Of a DNA stretch of 64,000 bases, positions 37,101 to 45,585 are shown in pieces. Every line of letters starts with the position of its first letter. Position 1 is the first letter of the stretch. A program made the translations under genes and the position numbers. The DNA lies in NCBI RefSeq assembly GCF_030845195.1, contig NZ_CP132543.1, positions 1,319,501-1,383,500 of the forward strand, given 5' to 3'. Under the pieces are notes generated by a model that was given only the letters and a program-made list of their open reading frames with translations, was not told the DNA's origin and did not search any database. This stretch comes from Sanyastnella coralliicola. GTDB taxonomy: Bacteria > Bacteroidota > Bacteroidia > Flavobacteriales_D > Sanyastnellaceae.

Positions 37101-38245
37101 CTGATAACCAATGGAACGATCACGGATGGATGGCCTCTTGTCGTATGGCGAATGGATTCTTGCTGCACCCATGGAAGGAAACAGCACTATTCAACGTGTC
37201 AATCATGGATGAGAACAACCAATCGAAGAACTCTCCTACAGAATGGATTGTGGATGCTTCAGCTCCACAGATTTACGGATTGATCTACGAATACCATCCG
37301 CAAGCGCAGATCTTCCAGAAGATCATCAATGGAAACCGTCTTGATTACAACGATACTGATCATGGTGCACGTCAAGCAGGACAGCCATTGTCTATCCGCT
37401 ACGGATGGGATTACGAAGAGCGTTTCGGAGAAGGTCAGATTGCTGAGCACTTTATCTACGGACGTCGTCTCTACGAATCACAACGTGTATTGGTGAGCAA
37501 CTACCTTGCTGTTCGTTACGGAGTAGATCTGGGTCCAGATCAACTATACGGTCGTTACGATATGCCGATGGAAGTGGCCGGTATTGGTCAAGAGACAGAA
37601 TACGATAAGCATACAGATGCTCAGGGTAGAGGAGTAGTTCGCATGCTAGAAGCGAGCGATATGGAAGATGGAGAATACTTGATCTGGGGGCACGACTTCA
37701 TGGAAATGGTATGGGAATCGACTGGTTACCCACTGACTTCTCCGCACGTTGACCGCACATGGGCTTACGAGCAAACAGGTGATGTTGGTACTGTGGAGGT
37801 TCGAATTTACGCTCCTGAATTGGATAACCTAGGTGAGGAAATCGGTATTGTAGCTAGTCCTACAACGAACTTCGAGCCTGGAGTACTTCCAGCATTCTTC
37901 CCACTGACCAACATGGGAGATTACTTGGTAGCACAGGTTGACTTTGAAGGTTCAGGTGTTTTCACTGTAGGTACTCAGCCAGCAGTTTCTGTAGAAGATC
38001 TCGCTAGCGCGGAAGTCAATGTATTCCCTAATCCAGTGAATGAGATGTTGAACGTATCGCTTTCTGGAGCTGACGTCAACGACATGCGCGTTCGAGTTTA
38101 CGACAACATCGGACAGCTTGTTTTCGAGGTTCGTCCTGACAGCCAGTTCTTCGCAGTAAGCATGGCAGGATACGCACCTGGCTTCTACACGATTGAGTTT
38201 ACAAAGAATGCACAACGCAAGGTGGCTCGTTTCATCAAGCAGTGA
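34169..38245 (+). CDS. large T9SS cargo protein with BNR/Asp-box repeats
   Basis: 1358 residues. Signal peptide (LLLISSAVLAQ), then about 700 residues with at least seven Asp-box motifs of the form SxDxGxxW (SYDGGNTWE, STDGGISWE, SDDGGVTWI), as in sortilin/sialidase-like beta-propellers. A central region of about 350 residues (DPVQQWMDISGNDHDAF, NGFPAVEFNGENQFFIADD, and SNYLAVRYGVDLG) resembles the LamG plus DUF8202-type modules of Bacteroidota surface proteins. The last 80 residues (VNVFPNPVNEMLNV to KVARFIKQ) are a type A sorting tail. The protein is probably an exported carbohydrate- or matrix-binding protein. Three copies of the dispersed 14-mer lie inside it. Confidence 0.88.
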   Translation: MSRNLLLVALLLISSAVLAQDSGENGPDWSVLMHDEDLTFEEIQAQFEAYWEGKEITPGSGWKPFKRWELLMEGRLTSDGKVPQWSNMSRAYQEALQHRLARSEEGNWQVLGPILDLQTTRENIPGIGRMNTVAFHPTDPNIIFCGAPAGGLWRSYDGGNTWESNTDDLPTLGVSAIAFDPFDPDIVYIGTGDRDAGDAPGMGVMKSTDGGISWEFSNEGIEDYTIGDMKCDPENPGVIIAATDEGVHRSDDYGASWEHTSNSMFYKEVEFKPGDSQIVYATAQGRFFRSDDNGQSFSQIGNGLTNGTRNVIAVTPANPEYVYICSANQTNFRALFKSTDSGISWEEMSDSPNILDWSADGSGDGGQAWYDLCMNADPVNPERIYVGGIRMKRSDDGGVTWIDMQNSYLHVDQHWLEFSPHTNELYLANDGGMYRLENGTNWIDISSNIVTGQIYKFGQAPFTGNDALTGYQDNGTMIYNGVVWDRAGGADGFECQYDPTDEGVYYNSIYYGQVYRTNDNVTNQKIAGVNELGIDESGAWLSPWFVSQEDENTMFLGMKNVWRCRNIKHPEKDSLVWERISNNLGGNNLSNMGVLIQHRADTNVVYGTEGSRKLFRTNNALANAEEVVWDDISNSLPWVTTPVTALESHPDSVNWVYLGFDNKVWKSIDQGENWEDISGTLPDVRINSIVYELGTDEGLYIGTDMGIYYREAGMDDWTSFSNGLPLGVRVTELEIFYGETAAENRLRASTYGRGLWESDLFGSEVNVFPATAWALTPDAAIEVFGEFDVNIGFYRNLTNIDVTDFDVADINVINGTVTNLTGGPVFTATIEPDAFGLIELTIPDAAAIDLDGLDTYASDTLRVLYKPAPEEFGIYGPGGVGDEDDLTFWLRADEGTFSTEGGALASAEGDPVQQWMDISGNDHDAFQESLDARPTLSMDDNGINGFPAVEFNGENQFFIADDIPSSVDISVFSVARGADNQWNDHGWMASCRMANGFLLHPWKETALFNVSIMDENNQSKNSPTEWIVDASAPQIYGLIYEYHPQAQIFQKIINGNRLDYNDTDHGARQAGQPLSIRYGWDYEERFGEGQIAEHFIYGRRLYESQRVLVSNYLAVRYGVDLGPDQLYGRYDMPMEVAGIGQETEYDKHTDAQGRGVVRMLEASDMEDGEYLIWGHDFMEMVWESTGYPLTSPHVDRTWAYEQTGDVGTVEVRIYAPELDNLGEEIGIVASPTTNFEPGVLPAFFPLTNMGDYLVAQVDFEGSGVFTVGTQPAVSVEDLASAEVNVFPNPVNEMLNVSLSGADVNDMRVRVYDNIGQLVFEVRPDSQFFAVSMAGYAPGFYTIEFTKNAQRKVARFIKQ
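36030..36043 (+). repeat. dispersed 14-mer TCGCTAACGCGGAA
   Basis: In the BNR-repeat cargo gene, read in frame as Ala-Asn-Ala-Glu (context NALANAEE). Confidence 0.85.
36879..36892 (+). repeat. dispersed 14-mer TCGCTAGCGCGGAA
   Basis: In the BNR-repeat cargo gene, read in frame as Ala-Ser-Ala-Glu (context GALASAEGD), at the border between the propeller part and the lectin-like part. Confidence 0.85.
38001..38014 (+). repeat. dispersed 14-mer TCGCTAGCGCGGAA
   Basis: In the BNR-repeat cargo gene, read in frame as Ala-Ser-Ala-Glu, directly before the sorting tail (context EDLASAEVNVFPNP). Confidence 0.85.
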
Positions 38246-38265
38246 TGCAGAAAATAAATAGCACT

Positions 38266-38295
38266 AAAAAGGGCTTCCCGTTGGAAGCCCTTTTT
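38266..38295 (+). terminator. rho-independent terminator of the BNR cargo gene
   Basis: A perfect stem GGGCTTCC/GGAAGCCC with loop CGTT and flanking A and T tracts, 21 bases after the stop codon. The core is shared with 11843-11866. Confidence 0.92.
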
Positions 38296-38337
38296 CGTTG
38301 TTTCGAAATAATCCTCAGAGAAAACCATCTGTAGTGA

Positions 38338-39315
38338 TTATTGCCTTACTATTTTGAAGGTCTTTACTTCGTCGTCCGCGGCAAAGCGCACGAGGTAAAT
38401 GCCTTTTGATTCGTTTGAAATATCTATTTGATCAAACCCAGTGAAGAGCCCTTGATCAATGATTCGTCCGCTTAGGTCGAGTACCTGGTAATCAACCTGC
38501 TCTGTTGAGTTTGAACGGAAGTTCACAAGACCATTTGTCGCTGTAGGATAAACGTTCCATTCCAGTGAAGTATTTTCTTCTACAGATACAGGAGTAGTAG
38601 AAAAACGGTACACCATTCCGTTTGATGGAATTGTTAGCAACGATGCAAGTTGAAATTCATCTACAGAACTTCCTTCGAAGAGGCTTGGAGCGTTCCCTGT
38701 TCCACCAACGAACATAGCGTAGCCGATTTCATTGTTTTGCGATGCGTCGTCAAGTAGGCCCGAACTAAAGAAATCATCGGTCAATAGGTCAGATTGTTTG
38801 AACGAATTAGGCCCCCAGCGAAATTCAACATCATTTGAACCTTCGTAGATCCAAAGCTGCAATGAAATCTGATTCGCCGCAGTTCCTGACTGTGCATATT
38901 CGTTATAAGTACCGCAGTTCTTCCATTCTAGTTTGAAGATGCGTGTACCAGGCTCTCCTGTTGTTTCATATGTGATTGGCGAAAGAAGTTCTCCATTCGC
39001 GTAACCAGCGTCAATTAAATCACCCGAGGTAGCCCAAATCATGTCCCAAGTCGGACTCATGTCATCTAGAACTAAAGTTCCACCTAGGAAATCATCAGAC
39101 ATGTAAAGGGTATTCGTAGTTGTACCCATTGACGTAAAGTCGAAACCAATAGGAATCTCTGCATTCGGGTCGTCCCACGTTTCAAATACCGCAGAATCAG
39201 CATTCTGTAGGTAATCAAAGTCGTCTTGGAAGTAAGAGAAGTAGTAATTAATCTGACCGAAAACAGTAGCAGAAGTCAAGAGAGTAAAAGCGAAGAGTAG
39301 AAGTCTTTTCATCAT
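38338..39315 (-). CDS. T9SS type A cargo protein, secreted
   Basis: 325 residues from the ATG at 39315; the second Met (39312) is equally possible. Signal peptide KRLLLFAFTLLTSATVFGQ. The body (about 20-245) is beta-rich with aromatic motifs such as IFKLEWKNCG and LQLWIYEGSNDVEFRWG, of a kind seen in PKD-less Bacteroidota surface proteins with jelly-roll character. The C-terminal 75 residues (LEWNVYPTATNGLVNF to VKTFKIVRQ) are a type A sorting tail with the YPTxTNG variant. Function unknown. Confidence 0.85.
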   Translation of the reverse strand: MMKRLLLFAFTLLTSATVFGQINYYFSYFQDDFDYLQNADSAVFETWDDPNAEIPIGFDFTSMGTTTNTLYMSDDFLGGTLVLDDMSPTWDMIWATSGDLIDAGYANGELLSPITYETTGEPGTRIFKLEWKNCGTYNEYAQSGTAANQISLQLWIYEGSNDVEFRWGPNSFKQSDLLTDDFFSSGLLDDASQNNEIGYAMFVGGTGNAPSLFEGSSVDEFQLASLLTIPSNGMVYRFSTTPVSVEENTSLEWNVYPTATNGLVNFRSNSTEQVDYQVLDLSGRIIDQGLFTGFDQIDISNESKGIYLVRFAADDEVKTFKIVRQ

Positions 39316-39701
39316 GAAGGTTTTATATAAGTCGTCTAAAGGTCCCTGTTTGTTACATGCTTCTATCAAAAAAGACACCGAAGTGTCGAATTCGTTGCAT
39401 GAATTGTTGAAGAAATTAATACGACTGTACTTAATGCCGACGAAATTTCGGGCGAACGGTTGTAGAGGGTGGCGGAATGCGGATCGCGGATCGCGGATCG
39501 CGGAATGCGGAATGCGGATCGCGGGGGGTGGATTGCGGAATGCGGATCGCGGTTTGGAATTGTTACCTTTTGGCGGGCCTTAGTCTAGAGACTTTAGTCT
39601 ATAACTAAAAATACTAACGCCTATCGCCTAAAGCCTAACGCCTTCTTCCCAAAGAGACAGTAAACCACGTTCTACAAACCACGAACCACAAACCAAAAAA
39701 C
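39316..39701. repeat. heptamer array 8 in a divergent intergenic region
   Basis: 386 bases lack a gene. Twelve units at 39472-39555 alternate mainly between GCGGAAT and GCGGATC. A second block of seventeen 7-base steps (39581-39699) drifts from TAGTCTA through AACGCCT to CCACAAA and ends 2 bases before the ATG of the VOC gene. TAGTCTA also opens array 3 (18891). Confidence 0.9.
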
Positions 39702-40073
39702 ATGAACCTCGGAGCCTTCTCAGTAAGCCTTGCAGTGAAAGACCTTCAAGCATCAAAAGCATTTTATGAAAAACTCGGATTCAGCGCCATGGGCGGTGTT
39801 GAGGAACAGAATTGGCTGATCATGAAAAACGGATCCACCGTTATCGGATTATTTCAAGGGATGTTTGAACAGAATATTCTCACCTTCAACCCTGGATGGG
39901 ATCAGAACGCTCAGAATGTTGATGAGTTCACAGACATCCGAGACCTTCAAACAAAACTAGAAGGAGAGGGGGTAAGCTTCACTACCAAGATTGATGCGGG
40001 TCCAGAAGGGCCTGCGAGTTTTATTCTCTTGGATCCGGATGGGAATCCGGTGCTTGTAGATCAACACAGATGA
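39702..40073 (+). CDS. VOC superfamily (glyoxalase/bleomycin resistance-like) protein
   Basis: 123 residues with the paired beta-alpha-beta-beta-beta units of the VOC fold: SVSLAVKDLQASKAFYEKLGF at the start and the closing FILLDPDGNPVLVDQH. Conserved metal-ligand positions look incomplete (no His in the first strand; the usual His/Gln is replaced by Ser or Leu), so it may not be a classical metal enzyme. Heptamer units run right up to its start, so its promoter must lie inside array 8. Substrate unknown. Confidence 0.85.
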   Translation: MNLGAFSVSLAVKDLQASKAFYEKLGFSAMGGVEEQNWLIMKNGSTVIGLFQGMFEQNILTFNPGWDQNAQNVDEFTDIRDLQTKLEGEGVSFTTKIDAGPEGPASFILLDPDGNPVLVDQHR

Positions 40074-40076
40074 TTT

Positions 40077-40203
40077 GAATCGAAAAACGATAATCAATAA
40101 TCTATAACTGATTTACTAGATGGAGACGTTTCCAATAGTCATTAGTCATTAGTTATTGGTCATTAGTCGTTGGTTAACGGTTATCGTTTTTCGATTATAG
40201 ATT
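40077..40203. repeat. heptamer array 9 between convergent genes
   Basis: Five units at 40077-40111 (for example TAATCTA) start just after the stop codon of the VOC gene. Ten units at 40134-40203 (mainly ATTAGTC) follow in 7-base register. The middle (40112-40133) is not periodic. Confidence 0.88.
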
Positions 40204-40220
40204 CAGCGGCAAAGCCGCAC

Positions 40221-40251
40221 AAAAAAAGGCCGATCTCGAAAGACCGGCCTC
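40221..40251 (-). terminator. terminator of the 1237-aa repeat protein gene
   Basis: On the minus strand AGGCCGG/CCGATCT pairing forms a stem around TTTCGA, followed by seven T. It lies 23 bases after the stop codon. Confidence 0.85.
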
Positions 40252-40273
40252 CCTGTTACCATTTACGAAACGG

Positions 40274-43200
40274 TTATTGTTTCAACAGGGCCACACGATA
40301 CGTTTGGTCACCATTGGTTAGGTGTAGATGGTATGCTCCGGTAGCTAGTTGGGAAACGTCAACCTGCTGATTCCCGCTGCCGCTCATCTGCGTCGTCAAG
40401 ACGATCTGACCTTGCGTATTGTAGATAGTTAGCTGTGCGTTTTGCACTGCTTCTGGAAGTTCGATAGTCACTGCTTCGTTGACCGGGTTTGGCCAAGCGT
40501 TGAGTGCGTTTACGCGTACCTCGTAAACTCCTACAGGCTGGCGATCGATGGTTACGAAGTTCTCTGAGATTTGGAAACAATCTCCAGTTGATGTGATGTC
40601 TGCGATGTTGTTCTCTACTTCTGCTTCAAGCGTTCCGTAGTAAGAGAATCCGTATACGTAGCAGATACCTGCTGGTGCTCCTTCGAAGTCAGCTGTGTTG
40701 CCGTCTAGGATGTCGATGATTTCTCCAGAAGGATCAGTAACGATGAATACGAAGTTTTCACCTTCCGATTCCGCGCTAGCGAATTCAAATTCATCAGCAT
40801 CACCATCACCAACAATCACGGTAACCATAGTTTCACCATCTGAAGTACTTACCGTACCTCCTGCGATTCCATTACGGATCACCGTTACTGGGTTAGAAAG
40901 TGAGTAACAACCGTCAAGGTCATTCGCGTTCATACCAACTTCAGCTCCTGTGAGTCCATCTTCGAAGCTCAAGTGCCAGATGAGGCAAGTACCAGGACCA
41001 GCTCCGTCAAGATCGAATGGACCACCCGCAGGAAGTGCAAGGATATTGCCTTCGTCGTCAGTGATCACCCACTGAGAGTTTTGTCCTTCGTTACCTTCGA
41101 GTGTTACGTCGATTGGATCAGCGATTCCGTCACCAGCACAGATTTCGAAAGTGTTGTCTTCATTGTCTGTAGTCAATACACCACCGTTCACTCCGTTTCG
41201 GATGACAGTTACTGGGTTAGAAAGCGCGTGACAACCTTCGAGGTCATTTGCATTCATACCAACTTCAGCACCAATCAGTCCATCTTCGAAGCTCAAGTGC
41301 CAGATGAGGCAAGTACCGCCACCAGCGCCTTCAAGATCGAATGGAGGTCCTGCAGGAAGCGCAAGGATATTTGCAGCGTCATCAGTGATGACCCATGCAG
41401 AGTTCGTTCCGATAGCACCAGAAAGTGTTACATCGATTGGATCAGCTACGCCGTCACCGGCACAGATCTCAAATGTGTTGTCTTCATTTTCAGTAGTCAA
41501 CGTACCACCGTCAACAATACAATCACAATCTTCTCCAACTAAACGTGTTACAGTGATTGGGTTAGAAAGAGAGTAACAACCTTCAAGGTCATTCGCGTTC
41601 ATTCCAACTTCTGCACCTTCAAGTCCGTCTTCAAAGCTCAAGTGCCAGATCAGGCAGATTCCTTCTCCTGCTCCGTCCAAATCAAACGGTCCACCTTCAG
41701 GAAGACCAAGGATGTTTCCAAGATCGTCAGTGATTACCCATGCAGAATTCGATCCTTCAGCACCTTCCAACGTTACGTTGATTGGGTCTGGGTTGTCATC
41801 CAATGCACAGATTGTTGTTGGGTCTTCTGTAGAGATAGTTCCTCCAGCTACACCGTTACGGATGACCGTTACAGGGTTCGATAGAGAGTAGCATCCTTCA
41901 AGGTCGTTTGCGTTCATTCCAACTTCTGCACCTTCGAGTCCATCTTCGAAGCTCAAGTGCCAGATGAGGCAAGTACCGCCACCAGCTCCTTCGAGATCGA
42001 ATGGACCAGCTCCTTCAGGAAGCGCGAGAATGTTACCGAGGTCATCAGTAATAACGTACTGAGAGTTTTGTCCTTCAGCACCTTCAAGCGTTACATCGAT
42101 TGGATCAGCTACACCGTCGCCAGCGCAGATTTCGAAGGTGTTATCGTCATTGATAGTAGAGAGGGTACCACCAGCAACACCATTACGTGTTACCGTGATC
42201 GCGTTAGAAAGAGAGTAACAACCTTCGAGGTCATTCGCGTTCATTCCAACTTCAGCTCCTACGAGTCCGTCTTCAAAGCTCAAGTGCCAGATTAGACAAA
42301 CACCACCTCCAGCGCCTTCAAGGTTGAAAGGACTACCTGCAGGAAGCGCAAGGATGTTTCCTTGATCATCAGTGATTACCCATGCAGAGTTTGACCCTGA
42401 CGCTCCTTCCAATGTCACATTGATCGGATCAGCTACACCGTCACCAGCGCAGATCTCTGTTGGATCTTCTGTAGAGATTGTTCCTCCTTCAGCTTCACAG
42501 TCACACTGGTCACCTACAAGGCGTGTTACGGTGATCGGGTTAGAAAGAGAGTAACAACCTTCAAGGTCATTCGCGTTCATTCCAACTTCAGCGCCTTCAA
42601 GTCCATCTTCGAAGCTCAAGTGCCAGATCAAACAAACACCTTCACCAGCGCCATCAAAGTCGAAAGGACCGTTCGCCGGAAGATCAAGGATATTTCCGAG
42701 ATCGTCAGTGATTACCCATGCGAAGTTGCTTCCTTCAGCACCTTCTAGGGTTACGTTAATTGGATCTGCTTCTCCATCAAGGGCACAGATTGTTGTCTCG
42801 TCTTCTGTGGAGATGGTTCCACCAGCAACACCGTTACGGATTACCGTTACAGGGTTAGAAAGAGAGTAACAACCTTCAAGATCGTTTGCGTTCATTCCAA
42901 CTTCTGCACCTTCGAGTCCGTCTTCAAAGCTCAAGTGCCAGATGAGGCAAGTACCGCCACCAGCACCTTCGAGGTCAAATGGACCAGCTCCTTCAGGAAG
43001 TGCAAGGATGTTCCCGAGATCATCAGTAATAACGTACTGAGAGTTTTGTCCTTCAGCACCTTCAAGCGTTACTTCGATTGGATCAGCTACACCGTCACCA
43101 GCGCAGATTTCGAATGTGTTGTCATCATTGATTGTAGAAAGAGTACCACCAGCAACACCATTACGTGTCACTGTGATTGCGTTTGATAGAGAGAAACATC

Positions 43201-43987
43201 CTTCGAGGTCATTCGCATTCATTCCCACTTCAGCTCCAATGAGTCCGTCTTCAAAGCTCAAGTGCCAGATCAGACAAACACCACCGCCAGCGCCTTCAAG
43301 GTCGAATGGACTACCTTCAGGTAGTGCTAGGATATTCGCTTGATCATCTGTGATTACCCATGCAGAGTTCGAACCAGAAGCGCCTTCCAATGTCACATTA
43401 ATCGGATCAGCTTCACCATCGCCAGCGCAAATCTCTGTTGGATCATCCGTAGAGATTGTTCCACCTTCAGCGTCACATCCACCGAGATTCTCAGCTCCGA
43501 AAGTGTCATCACCAAGGAACCAATCGCCTGAAGTGTCGCCTTCACCGTCCCACTGCACAGATTCTCCAGCATTAACCGTTGGGATAAAGTCTCCCATCGA
43601 CCAGATTGCAGCACCGATAGCAACGTTTGCGCGCACGTGGCCTGAGCTTCCCCATTCTACGTAGTCAATGATTGCACCGGAGTTAGAGTATTGAGGGAGG
43701 ATGTAAAGTCCGAGTTCGTCATCTGAATCACCCATCTCGTGACCCGAGACAACGAGGATCTCTCCTGGACCTAGGTTGAGGTCTCCAGAGACGATTGTCA
43801 TGTCTTCAATTTCAGTGTAGATTGGGAAAGAGCAGAGGAAGTAGTTACCTACAGGCACTTCCATCATTCCCAGGTTTTTGATTTCCACCTGGTCCAAGTC
43901 AGGTTGGAATTCGTTGATAACGATCTGTGCATTTGCACCGATAGCAAACAGCATTAAGATCGCTGAGAGTAAAGTTCTGATTCGCAT
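40274..43987 (-). CDS. T9SS cargo protein with lamin-tail-like domain and tandem repeats
   Basis: 1237 residues. A signal peptide (LFAIGANAQ) is followed by a lamin-tail-like domain (IVINEFQPDLDQVEIKN to about residue 170). Then come eight near-identical units of about 95-110 residues with conserved ICAGDGVADPI, WVITDD and CLIWHLSFEDG and GMNANDLEGC, plus a ninth degenerate unit. The order is ABC, ABC, then two more, which points to duplication of a three-unit block. The C-terminus (VRVNALNAWPNPVNEAVTI to QTYRVALLKQ) is a type A sorting tail. Repeat cysteines could pair within units. It is probably a long surface fibre; the ligand is unknown. The ninth unit carries a copy of the dispersed 14-mer. 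Confidence 0.9.
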   Translation of the reverse strand: MRIRTLLSAILMLFAIGANAQIVINEFQPDLDQVEIKNLGMMEVPVGNYFLCSFPIYTEIEDMTIVSGDLNLGPGEILVVSGHEMGDSDDELGLYILPQYSNSGAIIDYVEWGSSGHVRANVAIGAAIWSMGDFIPTVNAGESVQWDGEGDTSGDWFLGDDTFGAENLGGCDAEGGTISTDDPTEICAGDGEADPINVTLEGASGSNSAWVITDDQANILALPEGSPFDLEGAGGGVCLIWHLSFEDGLIGAEVGMNANDLEGCFSLSNAITVTRNGVAGGTLSTINDDNTFEICAGDGVADPIEVTLEGAEGQNSQYVITDDLGNILALPEGAGPFDLEGAGGGTCLIWHLSFEDGLEGAEVGMNANDLEGCYSLSNPVTVIRNGVAGGTISTEDETTICALDGEADPINVTLEGAEGSNFAWVITDDLGNILDLPANGPFDFDGAGEGVCLIWHLSFEDGLEGAEVGMNANDLEGCYSLSNPITVTRLVGDQCDCEAEGGTISTEDPTEICAGDGVADPINVTLEGASGSNSAWVITDDQGNILALPAGSPFNLEGAGGGVCLIWHLSFEDGLVGAEVGMNANDLEGCYSLSNAITVTRNGVAGGTLSTINDDNTFEICAGDGVADPIDVTLEGAEGQNSQYVITDDLGNILALPEGAGPFDLEGAGGGTCLIWHLSFEDGLEGAEVGMNANDLEGCYSLSNPVTVIRNGVAGGTISTEDPTTICALDDNPDPINVTLEGAEGSNSAWVITDDLGNILGLPEGGPFDLDGAGEGICLIWHLSFEDGLEGAEVGMNANDLEGCYSLSNPITVTRLVGEDCDCIVDGGTLTTENEDNTFEICAGDGVADPIDVTLSGAIGTNSAWVITDDAANILALPAGPPFDLEGAGGGTCLIWHLSFEDGLIGAEVGMNANDLEGCHALSNPVTVIRNGVNGGVLTTDNEDNTFEICAGDGIADPIDVTLEGNEGQNSQWVITDDEGNILALPAGGPFDLDGAGPGTCLIWHLSFEDGLTGAEVGMNANDLDGCYSLSNPVTVIRNGIAGGTVSTSDGETMVTVIVGDGDADEFEFASAESEGENFVFIVTDPSGEIIDILDGNTADFEGAPAGICYVYGFSYYGTLEAEVENNIADITSTGDCFQISENFVTIDRQPVGVYEVRVNALNAWPNPVNEAVTIELPEAVQNAQLTIYNTQGQIVLTTQMSGSGNQQVDVSQLATGAYHLHLTNGDQTYRVALLKQ
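40769..40782 (-). repeat. dispersed 14-mer TCGCTAGCGCGGAA
   Basis: In the degenerate ninth unit of the repeat protein, read in frame as Ala-Ser-Ala-Glu (context FEFASAESEG). The other units have no such segment at the equivalent place. Confidence 0.85.
40830..43470 (-). repeat. large DNA tandem repeats of about 300 bp inside the cargo gene
   Basis: Eight units of about 290-330 bp are highly similar at DNA level; for example the minus-strand words for GMNANDLEGC recur in each. Two blocks of three units (about 900 bp each) are nearly identical. Recombination could change their number. Confidence 0.9.
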
Positions 43988-44131
43988 AATTTAGAATTGA
44001 TGCTGCAAGATTCAATTCAATTATCACGAAAAGTTCTCAGCCCTTTCAACATTCTAAAATGTTGATCCTTGGTTTGGACGCAACCTTTGGAAACCTAAAT
44101 AGGCAATGAGGAGGTATGAAGTACAGCCAGC

Positions 44132-45469
44132 CTACTGTCCGTTGAAGGAATCTGTGGTAAGAACACCGATCACTCGATCATAACCAGCGGGGTCAGAGTA
44201 ATAGGCGAGGATGGTATACTCGTTTTCTGTCATCTGGTGATTCCCCTCAATAAATGCTTGGGTTCCGTTCGGATGATCGGCTGAAACGATGCTGTACATG
44301 TAATTATAATAACCTTGTTTGAGGTAGAGGGTACATTCGTAGCGCTTCTTTCTCGGGTTCCATGTCATCCTATTTTCTTCGAAGTGATCCCACTGATTGA
44401 ATCCGCCGATGATATAGACCTCTTGTTGGTAGAGTTGCTCATCGAAAGGGAGGTAGAAGTGCGTATAAATATACTGTGATTCAAGATGGTCATCGAAGTC
44501 GTCGTTGCGAATGAGGAATTCGCCATTGATATCACGATCTGTTCGATAGACTTCATACGTGCGTCTTAAATCAGGCTGGAGGTAATAGTGCCATTCACCT
44601 TTGATTTCACGAATACTGTCAGTGCCCACGGCAGCATACCTCAGGCTTTTGGAATCAAACCATCTGAATTCATTCAGTCCGTCGAAGTTGTTCTCCTCAT
44701 CAAAGTCATAGACGAGTTCAGTGCCCTTCATAAAGACTGGCTTGAGGCCTGTGATGGCGTTGTCCCATCGATGGTTTTGTAGAATAGCAACTTCAAGGTC
44801 GCTGTAAGGGTCATATAACTTGTACTCGGCCTCGATGAGGTCAAAATCTACTTCTTGGCGGTAACGTCTGTCTGCTACGATGGTTGATGCTTTGACCTGC
44901 GGTCGGAAACGGGAAAGTTGTTCAGTGACAACGATCCTTCTTGTGAACACAGGTTCTTCTTCATAGCCTTCCTCATATACTTTTAGGATGTAGTTCCCAC
45001 TGAGCATGGGCTTGCTCATGTCATTAGGCCAATTGATAGCGTAGTTTGTGTAGTTCTGTACTGTATTGAAGCTTTGTTCGATGTCGTTGATCATGAGCTC
45101 TTGAAACCCTTGAATGTATTCTGATGCGAGCAGGTCACTATCGTTCCACTCATAATCACAATGGGTGACGCTGATCCAATAATCTTTAAAGCCTCCATGT
45201 AGATCATCAAAGCGCAATTCCAGCTGGGCTGGGGAATTCAGATCAATGATAGGAGCGAGGAGAGGGTTGTCAACCGGGTGAAGCAGTACAGTTCTGATGT
45301 ACGGTTCATAGATCCGGTCAATATTGCGGTAGTCATGAAAGTATTCAGAATCGGTTTCAGTGACAATTGGGGCCGTATGACTGACAGACGAGTCTGAAAC
45401 TGTGCATGAGATGCTAACAACGAGTGTTGAAATCGTCAGTAAAATGTGGCTGAAAGACAAGTTATTCAA
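44132..45469 (-). CDS. T9SS plug protein (DUF5103)
   Basis: 445 residues. The sequence RIYEPYIRTVLLHP, then WISVTHCDYEWNDSDLLASEYIQGFQEL and NYTNYAINWPN, is that of the DUF5103 family, identified as the plug protein that closes the periplasmic side of the T9SS SprA translocon. The middle is beta-rich and the C-terminal part has an early-set-like domain (VYIIGGFNQWDHFEENRM). No ATG is available: the start is a TTG at 45469 or a second TTG at 45460, which has AGGAG at a better spacing. The beginning looks like a lipoprotein or signal peptide (LVVSISCTV). It is divergent from nqrA. Confidence 0.88.
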   Translation of the reverse strand: MNNLSFSHILLTISTLVVSISCTVSDSSVSHTAPIVTETDSEYFHDYRNIDRIYEPYIRTVLLHPVDNPLLAPIIDLNSPAQLELRFDDLHGGFKDYWISVTHCDYEWNDSDLLASEYIQGFQELMINDIEQSFNTVQNYTNYAINWPNDMSKPMLSGNYILKVYEEGYEEEPVFTRRIVVTEQLSRFRPQVKASTIVADRRYRQEVDFDLIEAEYKLYDPYSDLEVAILQNHRWDNAITGLKPVFMKGTELVYDFDEENNFDGLNEFRWFDSKSLRYAAVGTDSIREIKGEWHYYLQPDLRRTYEVYRTDRDINGEFLIRNDDFDDHLESQYIYTHFYLPFDEQLYQQEVYIIGGFNQWDHFEENRMTWNPRKKRYECTLYLKQGYYNYMYSIVSADHPNGTQAFIEGNHQMTENEYTILAYYSDPAGYDRVIGVLTTDSFNGQ

Positions 45470-45548
45470 GCTCCTGAGGGTTTATTTGGAATGATTCTAA
45501 ATTGGGTCTATTTGAAACGTACAAATAACAATGACGTTCACAAAGTGT

Positions 45549-45556
45549 TAATTTTG
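45549..45556 (+). promoter_or_regulatory. TAATTTTG -7 box of the nqr operon
   Basis: It matches TAnnTTTG, 29 bases before the nqrA ATG, in the only sizeable non-coding gap upstream of the operon. No clear -33 TTTG at the right distance. Confidence 0.5.
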
Positions 45557-45585
45557 CGCACCAAAATAACGCATACTTCCCTAAA

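Noticed and set aside
40206-40218. GCGGC/GCCGC hairpin after the cargo terminator
   Set aside because: Short and adjacent to a much stronger terminator; no T-tract of its own.
40973-43343. Repeated open frames on the plus strand opposite the 1237-aa protein
   Set aside because: They recur with the tandem units and mirror their codons; no start context or domain.
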